DNA of 55,961 bases, taken from NCBI GenBank assembly GCA_038326655.1, contig JBBQKG010000020.1:1-55961 (forward strand), in the 5' to 3' direction. A program made the position numbers and the translations under genes. The notes under the pieces were generated by a model, which saw only the letters and a program-made list of their open reading frames with translations, searched no databases and was not told the origin of the DNA. Positions within the stretch are counted from its first letter, which is position 1. The number at the start of each line of letters is the position of its first letter. Source of the DNA: JBBQKG01 sp038326655 (GTDB taxonomy: Bacteria > Actinomycetota > Thermoleophilia > Solirubrobacterales > JBBDJG01). Positions 49,553 to 55,961 of this stretch are shown here, piece after piece.

Positions 49553-49990
49553 TCATGCGAAGTGGAGCCCGCTCTCGCCGGGCTCGTCGACCGGCTCATC
49601 GCACGTCGGGCAATACCAGCGCACCTCGAGCGGCGTACCGCAAGCTTCGTGGCGGGCGGGATCGAGCCCCCCGGTATGGCGGGCACCCCAGTCCGACAGC
49701 ATCCTGAGGGCGCCCGCCAGCTCCCGGCCGGCCGCGGTCAGCTCGTAGACGTAGCGCTGTGGACGCTCCGAGTAGGGCGTGGCAACCGTCAGGCCCTCGC
49801 GCTCCAAGCGCTTGAGGCGCTCCGTGAGGATGTTCGGCGCGATGCCCGGGACCTGCTCCTGGAGGTCGTTGAAGCGGCGCGCGCCGTCCAGCAGCGCTTC
49901 CACCACCAGCAAGGTCCAGCGGTCCCCGACCGCATCGAGCGCCTCGGCGAGCGCCGAGCGTGGTTGATCCTGGTTGGGCGCCTTTGCCAT
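49553..49990 (-). CDS. HxlR-family transcriptional regulator
   Basis: A 145-aa winged-helix regulator: ALDAVGDRWTLLVVEALLDG, the DNA-binding FNDLQEQVPGIAPNILTERL and KRLEREGLTVATPYSERPQR. The C-terminus adds a small Cys-containing extension (HEACGTPLEVRWYCPTCDEP; three Cys) that could bind metal or act as a thiol switch. The ATG at 49990 is chosen; the frame is open to 50059 but would cross the operator. It diverges from the HtrA-like pair and probably controls both directions. Confidence 0.88.
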   Translation of the reverse strand: MAKAPNQDQPRSALAEALDAVGDRWTLLVVEALLDGARRFNDLQEQVPGIAPNILTERLKRLEREGLTVATPYSERPQRYVYELTAAGRELAGALRMLSDWGARHTGGLDPARHEACGTPLEVRWYCPTCDEPVDEPGESGLHFA

Positions 49991-50001
49991 GGTGTTACCG
50001 T

Positions 50002-50026
50002 AGTCGCTTGCAACTCGCAAGCTACT
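50002..50026. promoter_or_regulatory. Candidate HxlR operator (inverted repeat)
   Basis: AGTCGCTTGC (50002-50011), a 5-nt spacer and GCAAGCTACT (50017-50026) form a near-perfect 10-bp dyad with one mismatched position. It is centred between the divergent starts at 49990 and 50046, the expected place for autoregulation by the HxlR protein and control of the HtrA-like genes. Confidence 0.6.
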
Positions 50027-50045
50027 TCCTCCAAAGGATCGAATC

Positions 50046-50948
50046 ATGAGCACCATCACAGAGATTCAGCGCGAGATCGCCGCCGTCGCGGCACGGGTCG
50101 GCCCGGTGGTGGTCGGCTTCGGCCGCGGCTGGGGGCGCGGGAGCGGGGTGATCGTCTCTCAGGAAAAGGTCTTGACCAACGCCCACAACCTCCGCACAGA
50201 CGAGGTCACGGTCACGTTTTCAGATGGCCGCCGTGCGGGGGGCCGCGTCGCCGGGATCGACGGCGACCTCGACCTCGCGGTCGTCGAGGTCGAGACGGGC
50301 GACATCGCGCCGGTCGAATGGGACCCGGAGCGTGACGCCGCGCCGATCGGCACCGCCGTGATCGCGGTCGCAAATCCGGGTGGCCGCGGCCTTCGCGCGA
50401 CGCCGGGCTTCGTCTCGGCCTTCGGGCAGAGCTTCCGTGGGCCGCGCGGGCGCCGGATCACCGGCGCGATCGAGCACACTGCACCCCTTCCGCGCGGGTC
50501 GGGCGGCGGGCCGCTCGTCGACCTCGACGGAAGCCTCCTCGGCCTCAACGCGATCCGGCTCGAGGGTGGGCTGATCCTCGCCGTGGCCGCGAACCGGGCG
50601 CTCGCCGACAGCGCCGAGCGGCTCGCGCGCGGCGACGCGCCCAGTCGCGCGAGGCTGGGTGTTGCGGTCGCCCCGCCCCAGGTCGCTCGCCGCCTGCGCC
50701 GTGCCGTGGGGCTCCCCGACCAGGCCGGCGTGCTGATCCGGTCGGTCGCCGAGTCGAGCGCGGCAGAGCAGGCAGGGCTCGAGCGTGGCGACCTGATCGT
50801 GCGAGCGGGCGGCGAGGAGGTCGAGAGCGTCGACCTTCTATACCGGGCGCTTGACGAGGTCTCACCCGGCGGCGAGCTGGCGCTCGCCGTGCTCCGCGGC
50901 ACCGACGAGCGGAACGTCACCGTGCGGTTCCTGGAGACGGCGCGATGA
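50046..50948 (+). CDS. HtrA-like trypsin-fold protein with PDZ domain, catalytic Ser probably lost
   Basis: A 300-aa protein: trypsin-like domain (~20-195) and PDZ (~205-295; AGVLIRSVAESSAAEQAGLE, RGDLIVRAGGEEVESVD). His47 (LTNAHN) and Asp76 (DLDLAVV) are in place. The serine loop reads PLPRGSGGGPLVD, where S1-fold proteases have GNSGGP or GSSGGP, so the nucleophile appears to be Gly153 unless a one-residue shift makes Ser152 catalytic. There is no signal peptide or membrane segment. It overlaps the next protease gene by ATGA. Confidence 0.85.
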   Translation: MSTITEIQREIAAVAARVGPVVVGFGRGWGRGSGVIVSQEKVLTNAHNLRTDEVTVTFSDGRRAGGRVAGIDGDLDLAVVEVETGDIAPVEWDPERDAAPIGTAVIAVANPGGRGLRATPGFVSAFGQSFRGPRGRRITGAIEHTAPLPRGSGGGPLVDLDGSLLGLNAIRLEGGLILAVAANRALADSAERLARGDAPSRARLGVAVAPPQVARRLRRAVGLPDQAGVLIRSVAESSAAEQAGLERGDLIVRAGGEEVESVDLLYRALDEVSPGGELALAVLRGTDERNVTVRFLETAR

Positions 50949-51943
50949 CCGTGGCAGACGTCCGGGGCGGCGCGCGCGAGGCCGTGCCTGACGAGGCCGA
51001 GGCCCTCGACGCCTACTCGCGCACGGTCGCGGGAGCCGCCGAGCGGCTGGCGCCGTCCGTCGCGAACCTGCGCGTGATGCGGCCGACGCGGCGAGGCCGC
51101 GTCCCAGCCGGCGCCGGCAGCGGGGTCGTGCTGACGCCCGACGGCTTCCTCCTGACCTCCGCGCACGTGGTCGCGGGCCGCAGCCGCGAGGGGCGGGCGG
51201 CGTTCGTGGACGGGCGCGAGTTCCGCTTCTCGGTGGTCGGCAGCGACGCCCTGTCGGACCTGGCCGTGCTGCGCACGGAGGGCCGCGACCTCTCCCCCGC
51301 GACCCTCGGCGACGCCGAGCGGCTGCGGGTCGGCCAGCTGGTCGTCGCGATCGGCAACCCCCACGGCTTTGCGGGCTCGGTGACCGCGGGTGTCGTGTCT
51401 GCGCTGGGGCGCTCGCTGCCCGCGCGCGCCGGCCGCGACGTGCGGATCATCGACAACGTGATCCAGACCGACGCGGCGCTCAACCCGGGCAACTCCGGCG
51501 GCGCGCTCGTGAACGGCCACGGCGAGGTGGTCGGCGTGAACACCGCCGTCGCCGGTGTCGGGCTCGGCCTTGCGGTGCCGATCAACGCGGCCACCCGCAA
51601 GATAGTCGCGACGCTCATGATTGACGGCCGCGTGCGACGTGCATACATCGGCATCGCCGGCGGCCCGCGGCCGCTGCCGCCCCGCGCGCGGGCGGAGCTG
51701 GGGGTCGAGGCCGCGGTGGAGGTGGTCGAGGTGATGCCCGACAGCCCGGCGGACCAGGCCGGAATCCGCGCCGAGGACCTGATCATCTCGCTCGACGGGG
51801 AGCAGGTCGAGGACGTCAACGTGCTCCAGCGCCAGATGGTGGCCGAGCTGATCGGGCGGCGAGTGCCGGTGTCGGTCGTGCGCGGCGCGCGGGTGATCGA
51901 GCTCGAGCTGGTCCCGACGGAGCTCGGCGCGCAGCCCGGTTAG
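50945..51943 (+). CDS. HtrA/DegP-like serine protease with PDZ domain
   Basis: A 332-aa protein with a complete triad: His74 (LLTSAHVV), Asp105 (ALSDLAVL) and Ser184 (LNPGNSGGALVN). A PDZ domain follows (~235-325; VVEVMPDSPADQAGIRAEDL, IISLDGEQVEDVNV). Like its partner it has no signal peptide or membrane anchor, unusual for HtrA proteins, which normally work outside the cytoplasmic membrane. It is translationally coupled to the preceding gene. The pair may form mixed oligomers. The stop overlaps the convergent gene by four bases (TTAG). Confidence 0.9.
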   Translation: MTVADVRGGAREAVPDEAEALDAYSRTVAGAAERLAPSVANLRVMRPTRRGRVPAGAGSGVVLTPDGFLLTSAHVVAGRSREGRAAFVDGREFRFSVVGSDALSDLAVLRTEGRDLSPATLGDAERLRVGQLVVAIGNPHGFAGSVTAGVVSALGRSLPARAGRDVRIIDNVIQTDAALNPGNSGGALVNGHGEVVGVNTAVAGVGLGLAVPINAATRKIVATLMIDGRVRRAYIGIAGGPRPLPPRARAELGVEAAVEVVEVMPDSPADQAGIRAEDLIISLDGEQVEDVNVLQRQMVAELIGRRVPVSVVRGARVIELELVPTELGAQPG

Positions 51944-52674
51944 GGGACGAAGACTCCCTGGGTGGCGAACAGGAGGTTGTCGCCCTCCGTCAGGGCATCG
52001 CCGTCGGGCCCCGCATCGAAGATGTGGGTGTGGTCGGCCTGCGCCCAGATCGTGCGCTTGCCCTCTTTGATCGTGTTCGGCACGAGCGAGTCGGCCGTCG
52101 TCCTGAGGGCACAGGTGCTCCCGATCGTCGTGTCCGCGGTCGCGGCGCACGGAACCACGGCGGTGTAGAAGAAGTCCTCCGTGGTGCCCGCCTCGTCGCC
52201 ATTCGGGCCGTTGGCCTTGTCGGTGATGCGGCTCTCGAGGCTCAGCTCGAGCGGGCCGGTGTAGTCCGCAAGGCCGCTCTGCCGGCGGATGTCGGACATG
52301 CTGAAGTCGATGCGCACGTCTGCCTCGTCGGCGGCGGTCGACGGATTACCTGGGAACACCGTGTAGAGCACGTATCCGACCGAGTTCGCGGTCTGACCGT
52401 TGGCATCGTTGGTGCCGATCGTGAGCTCGCCGGAGACCTGCTCCGGGCTCGAGCACGCCGGATAGGCGAGCGGGCCTCCGTGCAGGAGGTCCGCGATCCG
52501 CCCTCCGTTGCTCTGGCAGCGCTCGAACACCGGGATCATCGGCGACCGAAGCGGCGACGCACCCTTGGGGCGCGGATAGCCGGCCGCGCCCGCATCCGCC
52601 GCGGCCAACAGGCAGAGGGCGAGCATCGCGGAAGCCAGCACCGCCAGGAGAGTTCTAGTTGAGCGAATCGGCAT
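51940..52674 (-). CDS. Secreted protein consisting of the QGVFVP domain
   Basis: A 244-aa protein from the ATG at 52674 with a clear signal peptide (TLLAVLASAMLALCLLAAAD, cleavage near AGA-AG). The mature protein is almost only the domain found at the ends of the two giant exported proteins: GYPRPKGASPLRS, HGGPLAYPAC, NDANGQ, NPSTAADEADVRI, SDIR, DYTGPL, RITDKANG, GDEAGT, RTIW, DAGPDG and the terminal FATQGVFVP. Four cysteines sit in matching places. The function is unknown; existing as a free secreted protein argues that the domain folds independently and is not merely a sorting tail. Confidence 0.85.
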   Translation of the reverse strand: MPIRSTRTLLAVLASAMLALCLLAAADAGAAGYPRPKGASPLRSPMIPVFERCQSNGGRIADLLHGGPLAYPACSSPEQVSGELTIGTNDANGQTANSVGYVLYTVFPGNPSTAADEADVRIDFSMSDIRRQSGLADYTGPLELSLESRITDKANGPNGDEAGTTEDFFYTAVVPCAATADTTIGSTCALRTTADSLVPNTIKEGKRTIWAQADHTHIFDAGPDGDALTEGDNLLFATQGVFVP

Positions 52675-52831
52675 CGAGTGCGTCCTTGCACAGCGCCCGG
52701 CCGCGGCATCCGAGCACGCGAGGCCTGCGTCCAAGCTAGTCCCGGGCCGCGGCCTGTGTCAACCGGAGCTTCTCCGTAGCCAGTGGTCTCCACGCTCTGC
52801 GCCACGGGGGTGTATTGAGTAGCGTGCGGCA
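52675..52831. promoter_or_regulatory. Divergent intergenic region
   Basis: This 157-nt gap separates the secreted domain protein and the DUF5996 gene. Neither promoter could be assigned with confidence, and no hairpin with a U-run is present. Confidence 0.3.
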
Positions 52832-53758
52832 ATGTCCACCGAATGGCAGTCGATGCTGCCCTACGAGTCGTGGAGCGCGACGTGCGACACGCTTCACGCG
52901 CACACGCAGGTTCTGGGCAAGCTGGCGGTGGTGATGGCGCCGCCCGAACCGCAGCTCCAGCATGCGGCGCTGCGCCTCAGCGCGCGCGGCTGGGAGACGC
53001 TCCCGTTGCCAGTCCAGGACGGCTCGGGAGCGCTTGTCGTGGCGCTCGACCTGCGGACGCACGAGGCGGCTGCCGAGCACAGCGACGGGCGGGTGCGACG
53101 CGTCCAGCTCATGCCCGACAGGCCGGTCGGCGAAGTCACCGCTGATGTATTGAACGCGGTCAGGGAGCTGGGCAGCCCCGCCCTCGAGATCGACCCGACG
53201 CCGCAGGAGGTGCCCTGGAGCGTGCCGCTCGACGAGGACCACGAGCACGCCACCTACGACCCCGATCAGGTTTCTTCCTATTTCGCCGCCGCGACCCGCG
53301 CGGCGCTCGTGCTGGCGGCCTTCCGCGCGCCGTATCGTGGCCGCTCGACGCCGGTCAACGCGTGGTGGGGCTCGTTCGACCTCGCGGTTGGCCTTTATTC
53401 AGGATCCCCGACCGACCCTCCCTCCAAGGACTTCATCCCGCGTAATTCGGGTGATGCGGAGCAGGTGGAGGTGGGCTGGTGGCCCGGCGATGCTCGCTTC
53501 GGCAATGCAGCTTTCTTCGCGTTCGCATACCCGGCTACGGAGGGGTTCGCGGGGGCGGCACTGTCGCCCGAGATCGCCCGCTGGGACGAGTCGCTCGGGG
53601 AGTATCTACTCGAATGGAACGATCTCGCCTCCAGCCCTGATCCACATGCCCTCGCGGTGGAGTTTTCCCGCTCCGCGTTCCGCCATGCATGCACGGTGTG
53701 CAACTGGGACCCGACGCTTCCGGCCAGCGCGGACGGAACGCCGCCGCCCGTGGTGTGA
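52832..53758 (+). CDS. DUF5996 family protein
   Basis: A 308-aa protein matching DUF5996 along its length: WSATCDTLHAHTQVLGKLAV near the start, RLSARGWETLPLP, LDEDHEHATYDPDQVSSYFA, then TPVNAWWGSFDLAVGLYSG, the WWPGDARFGNAAFFAFAYPA block and ending in an RHACTVCNWD segment. The family is common in actinobacteria and proteobacteria and has no known activity. No signal peptide or membrane segment is visible. It stands alone. Confidence 0.9.
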   Translation: MSTEWQSMLPYESWSATCDTLHAHTQVLGKLAVVMAPPEPQLQHAALRLSARGWETLPLPVQDGSGALVVALDLRTHEAAAEHSDGRVRRVQLMPDRPVGEVTADVLNAVRELGSPALEIDPTPQEVPWSVPLDEDHEHATYDPDQVSSYFAAATRAALVLAAFRAPYRGRSTPVNAWWGSFDLAVGLYSGSPTDPPSKDFIPRNSGDAEQVEVGWWPGDARFGNAAFFAFAYPATEGFAGAALSPEIARWDESLGEYLLEWNDLASSPDPHALAVEFSRSAFRHACTVCNWDPTLPASADGTPPPVV

Positions 53759-53803
53759 CCTTGCTCTTCGAGGCGCGTCGGGTTCCTCGCCGCCATCGAC
53801 GCC

Positions 53804-54208
53804 CTACCTCAGGTGACCGCGTGCCCGGAGCAGTGCCGCGAGGCGGTCCACATCGGCCACGGTGACGGTCAGCTCGGGGTGACGGAGGATCCCCAGCGGA
53901 TCGAGGCCGCGGACGGGCGTGCTGAACGAGATCATGACGCCAAGGTCCCCATTCGTAGCGAACGTCAGACCTCGGTCGGTGATCGCTAGCCGCGCCGGGC
54001 CGGCCGTCTTCCAGAACGCGTATGGCCCGGTCACCGCGATGTCCGCGATGTTGGCCAGCGGCGCGGAAACCCGCCAGCGACCGAAGCGGGCTTCCACCGT
54101 CTCGTCGCCCACCTCGACCCATGCGGTGCCAGGGGTAATGCCGAACGCCCGCGCCAGCATGCGATACGCAGGCGCGAAGGCAAAGTCGAAACGCTCGGTG
54201 TCGGTCAT
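53804..54208 (-). CDS. Conserved-type small protein of unknown function
   Basis: A 134-aa soluble protein (MTDTERFDFAFAPAYRMLAR). It has a beta-rich middle (TAWVEVGDETVEARFGRWRV, SAPLANIADIAVTGPYAFWK, ARLAITDRGLTFATNGDLGV) and a C-terminal helix (TVADVDRLAALLRARGHL), an overall pattern like a PH-type fold. Similar sequences recur in actinobacteria without known function, as recalled, not searched. It ends ~45 nt from the convergent DUF5996 gene. Confidence 0.75.
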   Translation of the reverse strand: MTDTERFDFAFAPAYRMLARAFGITPGTAWVEVGDETVEARFGRWRVSAPLANIADIAVTGPYAFWKTAGPARLAITDRGLTFATNGDLGVMISFSTPVRGLDPLGILRHPELTVTVADVDRLAALLRARGHLR

Positions 54209-54229
54209 CGCCCGTTTCAGCCCGTGAAG

Positions 54230-54318
54230 CGGAGGGGGAGGGATTCGAACCCCCGGGACGCCTCACGGCGCCCAACGGTTTTCAAGACCGCCGCATTCGT
54301 CCGCTCTGCCACCCCTCC
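54230..54318 (-). tRNA. tRNA-Ser (anticodon TGA)
   Basis: Class II tRNA on the minus strand: acceptor GGAGGGG/CCCCTCC, anticodon stem CGGT/ACCG with loop CTTGAAA (anticodon TGA), a long variable arm and T-arm GGGGG-TTCGAAT-CCCCC. Its 5' end faces the integrase gene 61 nt away. Confidence 0.95.
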
Positions 54319-54379
54319 GGGGCCTTCTAGAGCGAAATTATCGTTCCCTGTGGCTGCCACGGGGAAATACACGGGAAAA

Positions 54380-55453
54380 TCATGCCCGGATTTGGGCCGC
54401 CGTGACCCCTTGCTCCGGTCGATCAAGGTAGTCGTTCAGCAGCCCTGCTGCCTCCCATTCGCTCCCCGGAAGCAGATGTCCGTAGCGGTCGTATGTCGTC
54501 TGGATGCTCGAATGGCCAAGGTACGTGGAGAGCGCCTTCGCGTTCACGCCCGCCGCGATCATGAGGCTCGCAAACGTGTGCCGCGCCTCGTGGAAGCCGA
54601 TCCTTTGAAGGTGTTCTCCCTCCCACGCCTTGCGTGCGCGTTTCGTAGCGGTAGATGGGCAAAACGGCCGAGACTCTGATCTGCCAAAGACCAACCCGGA
54701 TCGATGCCCTTGCCGCATCCGATGTTCGACCAGCTCGTCCCGCAGCAGTGCTGGGATGGGTACCCGGCGGCGACCGGCACGGCTCTTTGGTTCCACGACA
54801 CCTTCCTTGGCATCCCAGGAGCGCTCGACCTGGATCGTGCCGTTCGCGAGATTGACATCGTCCCAGCGCAGGGCCAAAAGCTCGCCCAGCCGCAAACCTG
54901 CATATAGAGCCGTCGCCCACAGCGCCCGCTCACCAACCGGTAATGCCTCAATCAGCCGGGCTGCTTCTTTGGGCGTGGCAATGCGATCACGCCTTCTTCG
55001 AGCGGACGGAAGCTCGATCCCGCTCGTTGGATTCACGCCCACGTCGCCGCGCGCCAGATGCCACCTATAAAGCGTTCGCAACGGCATAACCGTGTTGCGG
55101 ATCGTGCTTTCGCTAAGACCCTCCGCCTGAAGGGTGTCGGCGAACTCCTGCACATCGCGCCTCTGGAGGTCTGTGAGCTTGTAGCAGCCGAGCGCGGGAA
55201 TGATTCGATCCCGTAATACCTGCTCATATTCGCGCAGGACCGATGGCTTAAACCGGTCTCCGGCCCTGTTGCGCACGGTCCCGGCCTTTGCCCATGCCAA
55301 CCAGGTGCGGGCTGCATCCCTCACAGAAATGGGGGACGGGGCATACAGACTGCCGCGACGAAGCGCCAACAACGCGTCGGCGCGCCAAGCGCGAGCAGCC
55401 GCTACGGATTCAAAGCTTTTGCGAATAGACTTGCCATCCCGCTGCGACCACAC
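54380..55453 (-). CDS. int: Tyrosine recombinase (phage/ICE-type integrase)
   Basis: A 357-aa integrase with a SAM-like core-binding domain (~42-150) and a catalytic domain (~160-345). Catalytic residues: Arg188 (AGLRLGEL), His288-x2-Arg291 (FHEARH), His314 (LGHSS) and the nucleophile Tyr324 (YDRYGHL). It would integrate and excise a mobile element, probably at the adjacent tRNA-Ser or nearby DNA. The frame stays open upstream to 55634 and reads like the usual N-terminus of this family (RHRAACRTRSEGRCTCGPTY), but no ATG, GTG or TTG exists before the GTG at 55453. The N-terminus may therefore be lost or frameshifted. Confidence 0.88.
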   Translation of the reverse strand: MWSQRDGKSIRKSFESVAAARAWRADALLALRRGSLYAPSPISVRDAARTWLAWAKAGTVRNRAGDRFKPSVLREYEQVLRDRIIPALGCYKLTDLQRRDVQEFADTLQAEGLSESTIRNTVMPLRTLYRWHLARGDVGVNPTSGIELPSARRRRDRIATPKEAARLIEALPVGERALWATALYAGLRLGELLALRWDDVNLANGTIQVERSWDAKEGVVEPKSRAGRRRVPIPALLRDELVEHRMRQGHRSGLVFGRSESRPFCPSTATKRARKAWEGEHLQRIGFHEARHTFASLMIAAGVNAKALSTYLGHSSIQTTYDRYGHLLPGSEWEAAGLLNDYLDRPEQGVTAAQIRA

Positions 55454-55642
55454 GGAAGCGCGATAAGTCGGTCCGCAAGTGCACCTGCCTTCTGAACGAG
55501 TTCGGCAGGCCGCACGGTGCCTAATTTCGATTCCTTCGGGGTTACGCGCTTTCGCCGCATCACGATCTTTGCTCGTGGTGCCGGGGCGGGGCCGTTGGCG
55601 CGGTGCCCGCCCACTTGAATGGACATCCTGACCTTAGAGATG

Positions 55643-55807
55643 TCACCGTCGGGCGCCCAGCGGGTGCTGAGCGTTGTCGTCGAGCCAGCGCTCGACTTCG
55701 GTCGTGCGCACGAACGACTTCCGGCCACGTCGAATGATCCGAAGCTCCGGCCAGACATGGTCTTCTACAAAGTCGGGCGACACCCCCAACGCGGCCGCAA
55801 CGTCCAC
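55643..55807 (-). CDS. Excisionase-like helix-turn-helix protein, probably 5'-truncated
   Basis: A 54-aa frame from a GTG at 55807: VDVAAALGVSPDFVEDHVWP, followed by ELRIIRRGRKSFVRTTEVER and a short tail. This is the winged-helix pattern of actinobacterial element excisionases, directly upstream of the integrase as usual. The frame continues without a stop to 55826 (reading ASALSK), where the probable end of an IS3-type element begins. The natural start was therefore probably removed by the insertion. Confidence 0.65.
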   Translation of the reverse strand: MDVAAALGVSPDFVEDHVWPELRIIRRGRKSFVRTTEVERWLDDNAQHPLGARR

Positions 55808-55826
55808 CTTGGAAAGAGCGCTGGCC

Positions 55827-55961
55827 TGGACCCCGCCGCAGTTGACACCTCAGGCCGCAGTTTTCACTAGCGCGCTTCCATCTTCCCAGGTCTGACGCAC
55901 CTCCAGGGGCGTGCGGTAGCCGAGCCGCGAGTGCGGCCGGTTCGGGTAGCGGTGGTCGATG
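55827..55961. mobile_element. IS3-family insertion sequence, one end (cut by window edge)
   Basis: The transposase C-terminus and its flanking end enter the window from the right. The terminal inverted repeat probably begins near 55827 (TGGACCCCGCCGCAGTTGAC on the plus strand). It lies directly against the excisionase coding sequence. The other end, and any target duplication, are outside the window. Confidence 0.65.
55850..55961 (-). CDS. IS3-family transposase, C-terminal fragment in window
   Basis: The frame enters from the right edge and reads IDHRYPNRPHSRLGYRTPLE, then VRQTWEDGSALVKTAA and a stop at 55850-55852. YN-RPHSxLGYxTP is the hallmark of the end of DDE transposases of the IS3 family (OrfB/integrase core). 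The catalytic residues lie outside the window, so activity cannot be judged. Confidence 0.85.
   Translation of the reverse strand, partial: IDHRYPNRPHSRLGYRTPLEVRQTWEDGSALVKTAA

Noticed and set aside
54230..54318. tRNA-Ser(TGA) as a standard 3'-end attachment site of the integrase element.
   Set aside because: The tRNA's 5' end faces the integrase and no duplicated tRNA segment is visible in the window.

Overview
The window is very GC-rich DNA with strong third-position GC bias, densely packed genes on both strands, many GTG starts and several probable leaderless mRNAs. Gene content (SigF-like and ECF sigma factors, a BlaI/M56 pair, DUF3556, DUF5996 and DUF309 proteins, NTF2-like enzymes, an actinobacterial-type integrase) points to a high-GC actinobacterium, possibly of the Thermoleophilia (Solirubrobacterales/Gaiellales type). 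The class assignment is inference; no rRNA is present.

Layout. (1) 1-2338, minus: two SigF-like sigma genes, the downstream one cut by the window edge, behind a GH5 endoglycoceramidase-like hydrolase. (2) 2414-16790: exported proteins. A 1480-aa subtilase/FG-GAP protein and a 2508-aa protein (propeller-type repeats plus 18 copies of a ~97-aa repeat) share a C-terminal domain ending QGVFVP, with a sulfotransferase and two lipoproteins nearby. (3) 16959-25396: an ECF sigma factor fused to a zinc-finger/membrane/exported tail, a membrane protein, two paralogous methyltransferases, a sulfatase and a methyltransferase-glycosyltransferase fusion, which look like a surface-glycan decoration group. 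(4) 25465-38296: redox and lipid genes, namely a frameshifted class III alcohol dehydrogenase, FadE-type flavoenzyme, SDR, D-2-hydroxyacid dehydrogenase, DUF3556 coupled to a phytoene-desaturase-like oxidoreductase, and a fatty acid desaturase. (5) 38407-42791: a COG4705 membrane/stress-domain fusion, then a 1.5-kb segment bounded by 33-bp copies of a tRNA-Arg 3' end and holding a cupin, an NTF2-like gene and a broken HNH nuclease; two more NTF2-like genes follow. (6) 43291-46461: an exopolysaccharide operon with a mini leader ORF, a processive GT2 synthase and an exported beta-helix protein carrying the YGxDPH signature of mannuronan C-5 epimerases. (7) 46765-49307: an NTF2-like gene, two small membrane proteins and a divergent BlaI-like repressor with an M56 protease. 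(8) 49407-54318: tRNA-Ser(GCT), an HxlR regulator divergent from two coupled HtrA-like proteins (the first apparently without its catalytic serine), a third QGVFVP protein that is almost only the bare domain, DUF5996, and tRNA-Ser(TGA). (9) 54380-55961: a tyrosine integrase and excisionase cut into by an IS3-type element, the edge of an integrated element that continues outside the window.

The best candidates for undescribed biology are the QGVFVP C-terminal domain on three different exported proteins, the alginate-like polysaccharide operon, and the tRNA-Arg-flanked mini-island. All calls come from reading the sequence; no database search was possible.
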